DNA from: Cristatella mucedo
Lineage: Eukaryota; Bryozoa; Phylactolaemata; Cristatellidae
Assembly (NCBI GenBank): GCA_009760855.2
Contig: WPIO01000021.1
Span: forward strand, 496,001 to 560,000
Direction of reading: 5' to 3'
DNA length: 64,000 bases
Shown: in pieces, positions 1-10,578 of the stretch
Layout: each line of letters begins with the position of its first letter
How positions within the stretch are numbered: position 1 is the stretch's first letter
Program-made: the position numbers and the translations under genes
The notes under the pieces: generated by a model
What the model was told of the DNA's origin: nothing
Databases searched by the model: none
What the model saw: the letters and a program-made list of their open reading frames with translations, nothing else

Positions 1-28
1 GGTGCTATACAAATGCCCTATTATTGTA
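1..28 (+). repeat. L2/SINE 3' tail fragment at window edge
   Basis: The first bases (GGTGCTATACAAATG followed by TATTATTG) match the 3' end shared by the L2-type LINEs and SINE family 1 elsewhere in the window. The body of the element lies to the left of the window. Confidence 0.5.
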
Positions 29-919
29 ATTTGTATGAAGTACACAAATTAGATCAATACTGCACCACTAGAATAGTTTCCAGCGACGGCTCCGGTGCAC
101 CATGGGCTGAGGCCCGTTTGAATAATCTATCCTATATCCTTTGAAGTTCAGAATCTTAATTGCAGCAAGAGCAGACACACAATTTTCATCTGCAATCAGG
201 ATTATGACATTTTTAAGTTATTAGACCTTCAAAGCTCTCTAGGCAGTTAATAGCTCTTCTTAGGGGATGGTCGGGTCAGATTGAACTAGAAGGTTTTTCT
301 CCGAGACCTGTTTTTATCCGAGTTGGCTGGATGTTTCACTGGGTAATTGATAGAAGCCACAACCAGTGATCCTGCCGTGCTTAAGTGGCACTTTTGGTAA
401 AAGAGTAATTTAAAGAGGGCTCAAAAGAACTGTCGTTAGAGGTCGATGCCATGAATTCATGCCGTCGAATTAGGCCAAGTCAATTCGTTCTTAGTGTTTG
501 CCGTGTCCACGTTATAGTAATGTGACATGCCGCGATAGTGCATGCACAAACACGACTGTCTTATTGACGTGTGGCGCTCACGAACGAACATTTTTTGAAG
601 CATGCTTCATGCGAACAGTACCTCTTCAAGCACTGGGCACAACACCTCTCTACTCTTGAGAAGTCGCTGCCATCATCATACACCAGTGGAACTCTTTGTC
701 TTAATTAGCTCGTTTGTTATTGTGGAAGCACCTCTATGAAATTTTAAAATTCATCGGGCTATAAACGCAGTGCGCAATGCCGTTAGCAAAGTGGCCAGCC
801 ATCTCGCAGGCCGACTGCCCATCTGACTTTGGGTGGTACCTCGAAGCCAACGATGAGACGACGCACAGCCGTAATTCGACAGGTCTTGCAGCCGGTCCGA
901 ACTCGGTACGTGGGTTTTA
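29..919. other. No recognisable gene
   Basis: AT-rich intergenic sequence. I see no splice-consistent coding exon, RNA gene or recognisable transposon protein. Short open frames near 750-1017 lie partly inside a SINE and have no family resemblance. Confidence 0.4.
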
Positions 920-1075
920 GCCCGAGGATAAAGTCCTCGCTCTTGGCCAACCAAGGCTTGGGTTTGAGTCCTTCAGTGGGCGATTCTTTGTTTGCCTACT
1001 GCAAACGGTGGAGGTAGCCGTTACGGCCCTTCTACCGCTACATAAATTAAGCTGTTAAATCGGCTAGCCTTGAAC
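920..1075 (+). repeat. tRNA-derived SINE, family 2
   Basis: A degenerate tRNA-like head carries a B-box-like GGGTTTGAGTCC. It is followed by a body shared with the copies at 2.5, 5.3 and 49.9 kb: GTGGGCGATTCTTT, then CTACTGCAAACGGTGG, then a CTTCTACCGCTACA block and a GCTGTTAAATCGGCTAG end. The same order in separate loci shows a dispersed repeat, not a tRNA gene. Confidence 0.55.
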
Positions 1076-2523
1076 CTTTTTAGCCTCGAGTTTCTTGCAC
1101 TTGCACTGCTCCCTAGGTGACCTGCACACGGGACCTGGTGGGCAGCTGCTCGTCGGGCGTCAAGCGCTGCAAGTGGTATCATTCACGTTGAGCAATATGC
1201 GGCGTTCGGCTGCAGCACGCGCCCCCAACACCTGCCTGCCCGTGCCTTCCAGGTTGGCAGAGGTCACTCGTCGTCGCGGTTCGATCACGTGCTCACCGAC
1301 ACTCGCCTCGCTGCCAGCAAGGTCCTCAACCTGAGCTGTCAGCTGATGGCGTCGTTGGAAAAAGAGGTCTTGGTGACTAGTCCCGACAGAGGCTGAAGCA
1401 GGCTCACCCGCACCGCACTGTATAAGCTGAGTAATGGGCCGACTCGAGGCAGCGGCAGCAGCAGAATGCCGGTGCAGTGGAATGCCCCAGCCACCTTGCA
1501 CCACCTGCGTGGCAGGCGAGCTTGCGTGCCTGCTCTGGCGTGTGTCGGCGCCACCAGCACCATCCTTGCAATCGGTCGTGGTGTGCCTGCGGCATCGTGC
1601 CGGCGGCAGTGAGAGTGGGCGTGCGTGCTCACAGGCGCTCGGCTGCGGCACCTTCATGCTTGCTGAGCCGCACTTCGTGGCCACTTGCCATTTTTATGGC
1701 GTTCTTTCTAAGCGTTTTTTTGGTGTCCAGAGGCTCTCGGCGCATTCAGCTCTTTTGCCACCAAGCTCTGTTGCACTATGCCAAGTAGAATCGCCTCCGG
1801 TCTCCTTAGCTTGGGGCTTGTGCCCTCACGGATGAGCGCTGCCGCGATGGGCTATTTCTGGCATTAGCTGCAGGCATGTCGACTTTCAGAGCAGCACAGT
1901 GCACGCTTGCGGTGGTGGCAGTGGTGGCGGTGGTTGGGATGACAAGCAGCCGGTGCTACAGCTTCCTGCATGCCAAGGCGTGGCTCTGGCAAGGCGTGGC
2001 GGTCGAAGAGCATCCCTGCCCGAGCAAGGCAGCTTAGAACTTTCCAGTACTCCGTCGAGGTGCACTCCGAGCCCCCCCCCCCGAGGTTTGCTAGCCAAGC
2101 ATGACGAAGGGAGCTGCCTGTCGGGGTACTAGCTGTCGAAGCATTAGCACTCAGCGTGTGCTTCGGGGCAGTGGCGGACGATCAGCATGCATTGTCTGCT
2201 TTTGAGAATTCGTCGTGGGCTTCCACGTGCGAAGCTTCCACCGAAACTTCAAAATAAATTCGCTAGCGTCTAGCTGCTGCAGAGCAATGAGCTCCGGCGA
2301 TACTCCTTTTTGCAGTTTTGATTGTTTTGGGTGCCGCCCAATTAAGAGAAGAACTTGTGAAAACGCCATGTTAATTTCGCTGCTGTACTGATCAACCCAT
2401 GTCATGCAACAAGTCAGAGCGGTGCCTTCTGTATTGATTTAGAGAGCCTTGGCTGAAACCCCCTTGTCTTGTTTTAAGCAATCTGCCAAGTTTTCATTTT
2501 GAGCACAATATACTTTGTGAGCT
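1076..2523. other. GC-richer intergenic stretch, no gene recognised
   Basis: Several overlapping open frames exist on both strands around 1160-1840, as expected for GC-rich sequence. None shows a known domain, splice-supported structure or consistent composition. A short poly-C run lies near 2073. Confidence 0.4.
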
Positions 2524-2660
2524 GCGATGGCACATTGATAAGGCGGTTGCTTTTCACGACTTCGGTCCCGATGTCGCGGGTTCGAATCCTTCGGCAGGCT
2601 ATTCATCATTTCCCACTGCAAGCCGTGCTGAATGCAAGTCGGTCCGTAAGACCCATTCAA
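2524..2660 (+). repeat. tRNA-derived SINE, family 2
   Basis: The head AAGGCGGTTGCTTTTCACGA is shared exactly with the copy at 5.28 kb. A B-box GGGTTCGAATCC follows, then a diverged body containing CACTGCAAGC. The tail is more decayed than in the 5.3 kb copy. Confidence 0.6.
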
Positions 2661-3224
2661 TTTTAATAGCAAGCAAGATGGCACCTGAAAGCAAAGCATG
2701 CAAAGATGGTATTACGTTACGTCCTGCATTTTAGTTAGTGAAACAAACTCTCTAAAATCGCTTTGATTTCGAAGCTCGACTTCCGGTACACTATTGCATA
2801 CGCCTGTAGCGGCTTATTTTACTAAAAGTCCTTAGGCCACAAGCGCAGCGCTTATAGCTGTGCTAGTTAGTTCCGAGACTCTGCGAAGGACCGGTAAAGT
2901 TCGAAGCATGCTAGTGAGCCGTATGTGCAGCCTCAATAAAGGCAGACAAAGGCCGACGCTAGCAGAGCGAAGCAGCAATCAAGAGCGGTCATATCTTAAT
3001 TTAACAAAGTCCACGTGCTTAGCATAGAATGATCTATTCGACAGCCACATTTAGGTGTGAATGTACAGCACCAACCGTAGCGTATAACTCGCTGACACGA
3101 AGCCCAAAGCTTAACCAGTCAACCAGGACCCTTCATCTTCTTGCTCTGGCCTTCACATTTTCGGAGTACTTCCTTGTCAGGCTTCCCATAGCACCGCACA
3201 CTCCTCTGACTCAGGTCGTTTAAC

Positions 3225-3425
3225 TGGGTATCTGGCGAAAATCAAATCCCTTGGAAACTATGCCTTCAGTTTGCATGCTCCCAAAGCCTGGAGTTCGCTA
3301 CCGACTGAAAACGCGATATCCTCTGATTTAATGGCATTTACAAATCGAAGCTAAAAATCCACCAGCTTCGCACAACTTTTGTTCCGTTCGAGTGAACCAT
3401 CCACCGTCATGTGTGTGCTTGTTCG
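3225..3425 (+). mobile_element. Degenerate L2-type LINE 3' fragment
   Basis: The stretch around 3270-3350 (TTTGCATGCTCCCAAAGCCTGG through CATTTACAAATCGAAG) parallels the end of the L2 reverse-transcriptase ORF in the 43.3 and 48.1 kb copies, where the protein reads AWNSLP and later TTFKRNLK. Stops and small indels break the frame here. It is an old dead fragment. Confidence 0.5.
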
Positions 3426-3429
3426 TGCT

Positions 3430-5255
3430 GAAAATTCTCGCGTTATCCTTAACTAGTTGATACGCTTCCTTCCCGCATTTTTCAAGTGTCCAAAAAGTGA
3501 TGTAGTTTTCTTATGGTGCTACACACACGTTTAATAATTATTGTTAAAAGAACTATTACTATTACTATGATAATAAACTATCCTTAACAAAATGTAAATA
3601 TACAGTAGGATGACCTCCCTTACTGCAGGGAAGCTGTCAAACGAATTCTCAACCTTTTCTTCTTGTATTTCCACATTCTTCAATTTCGTAAACCTCTAAA
3701 TGCATTGGAATTTCAACTGACGGATCATATGCAGTTAGAGTGTGCTTCCTGTAGTGACACTGAAGACACGAAGGGTGAACATCTGACCAGTTGCCACGCA
3801 AAAGGTGTGTGGCTGATCCCCTCCTTACATTCGACCCAGTATTAAAGGGTGCCATCTTTGCTTTCCCCTTGAAGATCCTCAATTCATTGTCACAAGACAG
3901 CAGCCGGTCACAGTAAGGAGGCACAAAAATGTCATTTATGTTCAATCAATTCAGTTTGCAGATCCGAATTCGAAATGCATATGGCCAGTAACTTCAAATA
4001 CCACTGCTTAAATTCTATGAAATTGTAATTGCCGGGTAGAGTGCAAACATCGAAGTTATTTGATGGTGATCTAACGGCATAACCTAACCAATTAAATAAT
4101 CTTTGTCGGTGTTATATCGAATGATAATTTAGTGATAAGCTAAGTACTTAATCCTCATGTTAACCTCAGTTTAACCAAGAGGTACTGTATCATTTTAACG
4201 GGGCAAACCATTTAAATGACCTATAATCAGACGGATCGTGAATGGCACCCAATGCGATCAAAGTTGCATATACGCATTTGAGGCCTCATACAGACGACGT
4301 CTCAACGGAACTGAGGTATCCATGCATACACTGTATCTGTGATTAGACTTTAGTTTGAAGGCTCGACGGTATTCATCTGTCTGACCTCCACTGAATAGAC
4401 GACGAGTAGTGCAGCCATAATGGATCGCTTAAAAGAAGCTTCTGGCTGTGTCTCTGTTCGAAAGAAAGTTTGAGTGATAGCATTGAAAACGAGCTTGGCT
4501 TTGGATCGAAATCAATTACGCATAACTTAAAAAGCATGTCGGTATCAGTATTTGGTCCACCATTTCGTCTGCCAAATTATGGTTAAGAACTTATCATTTA
4601 TTTGTCGCTGTGGTTTAAGGTGAGTAACTCAAATCTGTGCGTTTAGTTGATCCGCAAGCCTAAGAGTAATAACAGTGTCACTCGAGGGCTAGTCTCAGAT
4701 CCATATTTAGCTAGAAAATGTAACCGTGTGAGCTACCTACAACATAACATCTGGGCCCGTCAAAAAAATTCATTTGCCCAACCGCTTTGGAAGCTGTTGA
4801 ATTTTTTTTAATGTATGGAAGAGTAAAGTTATCAGCCGCAATTGCTGATATTTTCTCGCATTGGCAGTCAGCGCTAGTTGCTCCTAGATCCTCATGGTGC
4901 AGCCGACGTCATTGTAACTCGTGGAGTCCTGGACTTCAGGCAAACGGTTGAGACAACCTTCAACTGGTGCTCGATATGCTTCACAGAGAATATTACTTGC
5001 AACGCTGAAAAGCACTTTAGTACATAAGCAGACAGGCTTCTCTTTCGAAGCCTTTTCTGCAAAAATAATTATAGGCTTCGATGGCTCATTTTATTGCGCC
5101 GGCTAAAGGCAGATCGACCAGGCCAAGAAATAAAGAGTTTAGTCAAAAATGAAAAAGCAAAACTCTAAATTTGATTTGCAATCTTATTTGAGATCTGATT
5201 AATTAGCTGTTCCTCACACATTGATAGCTGAATCTAGCTGTCCTTCTTAGTGATC
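3430..5255. other. AT-rich intergenic stretch, nothing recognised
   Basis: No transposon protein, tRNA or spliced gene is visible. One 98-codon minus-strand frame (3649-3945) has a CLQCHYRKH segment but no recognisable family and no neighbours that would support it. Confidence 0.4.
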
Positions 5256-5257
5256 TT

Positions 5258-5440
5258 TTGCCGTAATGGCTCATTAGGTAAGGCGGTTGCTTTTCACGAC
5301 CTCGGCTTCGAGGTCGTGGTTTCGAATCCTGTGGTGGGCGATCCTTTATCGTCACTGCAAGCGGTGGTGATAGTCGTAAAGGCTCTTCTGTCGCTATACA
5401 AAAAGAGGCTGTTTAAGCAGCTAGTACTTTTTCCCAGAAG
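5258..5440 (+). repeat. tRNA-derived SINE, family 2 (best copy)
   Basis: Best-preserved copy. A tRNA-like head has an A-box-like region near 5266-5282, the shared AAGGCGGTTGCTTTTCACGA, and B box GGTTTCGAATCC near 5319-5330. The body GTGGGCGATCCTTTATCG, CACTGCAAGCGGTGG and CTTCTGTCGCTATAC follows, ending in the short palindrome-like GGCTGTTTAAGCAGCTAG and an A-rich tail. The tail differs from SINE family 1, so it probably uses another LINE partner. Confidence 0.65.
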
Positions 5441-5534
5441 AAAAAAAGCATAATCTTACGATGAGGGTCTTAGAGTTTAAGGATTTTTGGCGTGAAACTC
5501 TTCATGCATCTGCGTGTGCGCGTGCACGCGTGCG

Positions 5535-5535
<1 letters not shown>

Positions 5536-5573
<38 letters not shown>

Positions 5574-5645
5574 ACACATACATACACAACGCAACACACA
5601 CACACACATTTATATATATGTTTGTGAGTGTATATATGTATATAT
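5536..5645. repeat. (CA)n microsatellite grading into TA-rich repeat
   Basis: A pure CA tract of about 34 bp is followed by interrupted CA and TATATG repeats. Open frames reading Thr-His and Cys-Val across it are artefacts. Confidence 0.95.
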
Positions 5646-6187
5646 TTGAATACGTGTATATGGAATTAATGAGGGTAATATTGCGCATACTTATAATTAT
5701 GTGCAGCTAAATGAATTTTCAATATACTTACGTAGCACACATTTACTCGGCCTTTACGTTCTATATTTTTACTTTTAAAAATATCCTTTTGTCCTTATCT
5801 GTGAACCCCAATCTTTTCCATATTTCAGCAGCTCTGAGTTAAAGCTGGTCTTCAAATGTATCGAAACCGGCTTCCACTGATTTTCACTGCTCTTATTCTA
5901 AAAAAGATCATTGCAGCCATTTACATAATGAATCCCTTGCCCTTATACAAGCGTAAGAGCTGAGGAAGGTGAACGAACAAGGATACTTTTATTTCCAATA
6001 GTTCTCAAATTCGAAAATATTTATGCCACCTCTATGCTCGACCACGCAAAGGTTTTTGTCTTGACTGTGTATACATGATATAGGGTTATACCAATGGCTG
6101 CAGTGATATGTCAAAGACTGGCTGCTTTAATTTCCAATGTTTATAAGATTTAAAAATGTATTTATTACAACATGGCTATTCGCCGAG

Positions 6188-6328
6188 CTGGTTTGGTCTA
6201 GCGGTTAAGGCGCTCGCCCCGACCAAGGTCTGACAGAGGTCGTGGGCTCGAGCCCCGAGGCATAAGTGAAGCGCCTGAATAGAGATTAAGTTCTCTTGGG
6301 GCACTATATAAATGAATTATATTTATTC
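6188..6328 (+). repeat. tRNA-derived SINE, family 1 (L2-tailed), intact-looking copy
   Basis: The tRNA-like head has an A-box-like TGGTCTAGCGGTTAAGG (6195-6211) and a B-box-like GGGCTCGAGCC (6244-6254). A short linker leads to a 3' tail AGCGCCTGAATAGAGATTAAG, TTCTCTTGGGGCACTATATA and AATGAATTATATTTATT. The tail is closely similar to the 3' end of the L2-type LINEs at 44.5 and 49.7 kb. The arrangement is like mammalian MIR with L2. The extra segment between the boxes argues against a functional tRNA gene. Confidence 0.75.
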
Positions 6329-6329
6329 C

Positions 6330-8880
6330 AAGCCACCATTATTCTGTGTTCTGGATACTGAGAAGCTCCGTAGGTTTGTTGAACGAGCCAGCCCAGTTGT
6401 AGGTCTGGGCCTCAGCGCTCTGCATGTCGCACACGAGCGTATAGGCAGCTCTGATGACATCTGTACCTCGAAGGTAGAAAATTTAAAAAACATTAGCCTA
6501 ATCCCAGCCTGATTTAAAAAGCCTTATAACACACCAAGAGGCTATCGTAGTGCGAAGGAAAGGAATCATCCGAGAGGTTAGTAGTTCGATGAAAAGAAAG
6601 AACGTGTGTGATCAGAAGTTGGATCAATTGTCCAAGACCAGAGACCAGACTCACACCTACCCATCCACAGAGATCGACATCCCTGTGAGTTGATCAGAGT
6701 AGCAGTAGTCGAACCGTTCAGTCTCGTAGAGGTTGAGTGATGACCTAGTTCAAATTTTGGGATCCGAAACTCAATACAGCCTCTAGGCCGTTACATAGAG
6801 TGTGTGCTGGATAATCATCTGATTTTTTGGCTTAAATCCATAACTGCTTGTCTACTTTCATTCTATATGCTTCCTTCGGAGCGCCCGATCTACTTGATTG
6901 TGCGGCGGATTCAGGGAATCGCCTTCAAACCAGAGACCAGCTAAGTTAACCCAGAAGGCTTCCGAAAGGCGGACCTTCATTTCATCTGCTCATCCCCTGA
7001 TGAACTGAAGCTACGCTGGATCCTGACAACGGCAGAGTGAGACGGGAGCGAGGACCATTTGCTTTTTTAATCTCACGGCTGATAAAACCATCCGGCTAGA
7101 TTCAAAGTAAAGAACGCGCTCAGTCTCTCGCCCCGAAGCTAAATATGAGAGCAAACAACGCAGAACACCTAGATAGAGATTTAATTCTCAAAAATGAATT
7201 CTACATCTTTTTCTATCGCTGCTGTAGCATTCCGTGGGTCGATGGATCGTATTGTCAGCAATCTTATTCGTTACACCGCCTTAATATTGGTACGAAGGCT
7301 GTTTTCACAGCTTACATACATTTAGTAGTGAATCCATCCTCCGAAATAACCTAAAGATACTAAGTAAATCAGTGTCATGGCGTTGGGCTAATTACAACAC
7401 CAGCATGCATCAGGCGCACACGACAATATCCCCTAAGCTCCGCCATCTAGGCAACAATACCGGCTTCACAACGTACCGCGCATCGGCTAGCGCTTCCGCT
7501 CTCATTGCTTGATGTGGATTGGCTGCTGTCTGAACGTTACCGTTTCCCTGCCGGTATGGTCTTGAGTTTGCACTGACTTCTTATGGTAAGCTACTCTTGC
7601 CGAGGCATTAGTTCGCTAGTTAGGCGCTATCTCTTCGGGTGTTTTCATGGAAAGCCGATTGCCCAGCAGCAGGGTGCTGGGATGTGAGAACTAGTCGAAT
7701 ATAGGTAGCCCTGCTCATGCTGTCTCCCAGTTGAACTGGCACTGGCGCTCTAGAGCTGGCAAGCGTTGAATGTCTAGCCGGCCACAGCTCGCGTTGTTAC
7801 GTGGTAAGCGAAGAGCGCGATCATTCCTCGGTTTGTTAGTTGACAGTGCATCGGGTGGTATGTAACAGTTGGCTCTATGCTAGCACTCACTTCTCGCAGA
7901 CATGTGGTTCATAAACACTTGACGCCGGCTTGGGTATCTTGAGGTATTAGCCAGCATGAACGCCGTATTCGAGCTTGTGATTATGCGCGTCGCCCCACCC
8001 GTCGCTAGAGAGATGAAATTCTGGCTTATGAGCAGTGCTAGAACGACCACCACCTGCCTTGTACGTACTTGTTTTAAGTAAAGCTGGCACTTGGGCTGAG
8101 CTGAGTTCGCAGCTGAGTTCTGCTCATACTGTCTATGGGCTTCGCGAATTTTTAGTTAGCACGTGGGAACGGCGCCCACATATCGCAATATATTGGGGAC
8201 CTAGTAAGGCATTATTTTCATCAGCAGCTGCTGCTGTGGCTGCTTGGCACTATCAGCATATCCTTGTGAGAGTTGTAAGGACACGTTTCCAGTCGCTCCA
8301 TCGTAGGAGGCCTCAGCAGTCCCTTATATGTGCCACCAACCTCTTAGATGGACTGCTGCTTGGCCGGCTTCGTACCGATGCATTGTGCATGTACTTGGTT
8401 TGTACAGTGAGGGTCTAATCTAGATCGTGCAGACGTTAAAGCCGGACCATCAACACCGTTGACCTGTTTGCTTTGTGAGATGAGGTTATCTTCGCGGGTG
8501 CTTACGGGTAGCCGAGTGCAGTGTGCTGTGTAGACTGGGCTGATCGGTAGGTTATGAAAACTCGTTCCGAATTGCAGAGGTAGCTTGTTTGCACTGTGAG
8601 AGCGTGAAAGCATTAGGTTGTGATCCATTCATACCAGTCCGGCATTAGCATAATTTATTTCGTGACAGCTTATCGGCACTCCTTCGAACAAGCCTTCATG
8701 TTCACCTCGTGTGCGACCATCGGGTTTGCAGTTCGTTGAAATAGTCTTCAGATGCATGCACTGTGTCGGTGAATGTTGGCAGCTACCTCTCTGAATGGAG
8801 AAGTCTCCCAGAAAGTAAGGCTGCCCTAATGCTGACCAACCTCTCATATACAGAGGTCTGTTATTTGCTGGGTGCTGATA
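6330..8880. other. Intergenic, no gene recognised
   Basis: Both strands were scanned. The longest frame (8035-8418 +) has no known domain and no splice signals that would connect it to anything. Nothing else stands out. Confidence 0.35.
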
Positions 8881-8883
8881 TAT

Positions 8884-8966
8884 ATTAAGTGCTTAGAAAG
8901 AGAATGAGTTCTCCGAGGGTGCTGTACAAATATATTATTATTAATACTGTTATTATTATTATCATT
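8884..8966 (+). repeat. L2-type LINE 3' tail fragment
   Basis: AAGTGCTTAGAAAGAGAATG, AGTTCTCCGAGGGTGCTGTA and an (ATT)n-like end match the L2 tail. The body is missing or too decayed to see. Confidence 0.65.
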
Positions 8967-9725
8967 GGTTTATTCTCGTGTCGTGCCTAGATGCCAGCTA
9001 CTGTGCTAAGATAGGGAAAGTTGTCTGGCTCTCAGCCGATTGCACTGAATTGCTGTTCTCGTTGCTCAGAATTTATGGCATCGGGAATAGTGGTCCATGC
9101 TTGGAGAATCGTTTAACCTCAGGCGTTCGTTCGTCGGATGTGTAGAGCACAGCTTAGTACAGCCAGTGTGAGCAAGAAACGGGCAGGCGAGCAGCACGTG
9201 AGGGAGCATGCAGGCGACGTGTCGGCTCCGGGCGCATCACTTAGGACTTGAGCAACGAAGGAGTAGTCGCCACTTAGCGGAGTAGTCGCCAGTTCCCTTA
9301 GCGTCTATGGTTTTCCTGCCTGCGCTGTCTAACAGCTGCTGCGCCGTGGCTGTCACCATCGTTACTGTCTGCTGCCAATTTCGAGCTGACGAAGGATTGA
9401 AGCCGTGGCACCAAGTAGAACCTCCATCGGGCATGTCTCTACTGTACCGCTGCCTCCTGAGCTTGGCTCACCTTTCGGTAACCCCAAAACCCTAGACTCA
9501 CTGGACCGAAAAGTGCCTAATCGACAGTCTCCTTTTCAAGAGAACTCCGCATCGCACTGCCGCCGAACACGAGTGACGATTTTTTTCGGCTGCCCTGCGT
9601 TGCAGGTCGGCCGGGCGCATTGAGTGACCGAAAAAGGCACCGCCCATTATTAGCTTCGTCTGACCCTCGCCGAGCTCTCGCGTGGGCACGCGAAGTCGAC
9701 CGCCCGAAGCCCTAGCTAGCTCGGA

Positions 9726-10578
9726 ATGGCCGCCGTCGTGCCGGCCGCCGGTGCTGGCGGCGGCGGTGGGCGAGCAGCGGCAGCAGCCGGGCCGGCGGCT
9801 GCGGCCGCCGGCGCCTCGGCGATGACGACGCCCGAGCAGGAGCTGCGCCGGCGCAGCCACGACGACCTGGTCGCCCTTGTGCGGCGTCTGGAGGGCGACA
9901 AGCTGGCGCTCATGTCCGAGCACTCGGCCGTGATGCGCGAAGTCAACAGGCGACTGCAGACGCACCTGGTCGAAATCCGGGCGCTTCGCGACGCCAACGC
10001 GAAAATCGAGGACGACGCTCGCACCGTGCGCGCCTCGCGCGACCTGGCGGAAGCGGCGGCCCGCGAGGCCGTCGATCGCGCCGCCGCCGAGACGAGAGAG
10101 CTGCGCGAGCTCTGCTGCTTCCTCGACGACGAGCGCCAGCGGCTGCGCCACCTGTCGCACGAGTGGCAGCGCTTCGGTCAGCACGTGACCGCCGCCGCCG
10201 CGTCCGGCTTCGACCGCGGCCTCGGCGAGCTGACCGCCCGCATGGCGGAGCTCGAGCAGCGGCAGGACGCGGTCGTGGATGAGAACTCGCGCCTGCGCGA
10301 GCTCTGCCTCTTTCTCGACGACGAGCGCACGGCGATCTCGGCCGCGGCGGCCACGGCAGGCCCGACGTTTGCGCCGCCGAGCGCGGCGTGGGAGAATGCG
10401 AAGACGACTGCGGCGGCGGCTCGCAGCAGCAGCAGCAGCGGGGACGCGGCTTTCGGCATCGGCGCTGCGGTGGCCGATCTCGGGCGAGGCCTGGGTGACG
10501 GAGCCAGCTCCCTGACCATAGCGTCGGCGCCCAGCGCCGGCGCCGCCGCTTCAGGGAAGCATCTGCCGGCGGCCGACG
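9726..10578 (+). CDS. CCDC85: CCDC85 exon 1
   Basis: Starts at ATG 9726 after an in-frame stop at 9717-9719 and ends at donor GACG|GTGAGC in phase 1. It encodes an Ala/Gly-rich leader of about 32 residues and nearly all of the conserved coiled coil. It is very GC-rich compared with its flanks, so long antisense open frames appear across it; these are shadows. About 20 Ala/Glu/Arg-rich residues between the VEIRALRDAN and RELRELCCFL blocks look like an insertion relative to vertebrate members. Confidence 0.88.

Noticed and set aside
3649-3945. A 98-codon minus frame with a Cys/His-containing segment
   Set aside because: No recognisable family, no supporting neighbours and an AT-rich setting. 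It could be an old transposon scrap but cannot be supported.
6188-6262. A tRNA gene
   Set aside because: The A and B boxes are present, but extra sequence between them and the L2-like tail repeated at several loci identify a SINE.
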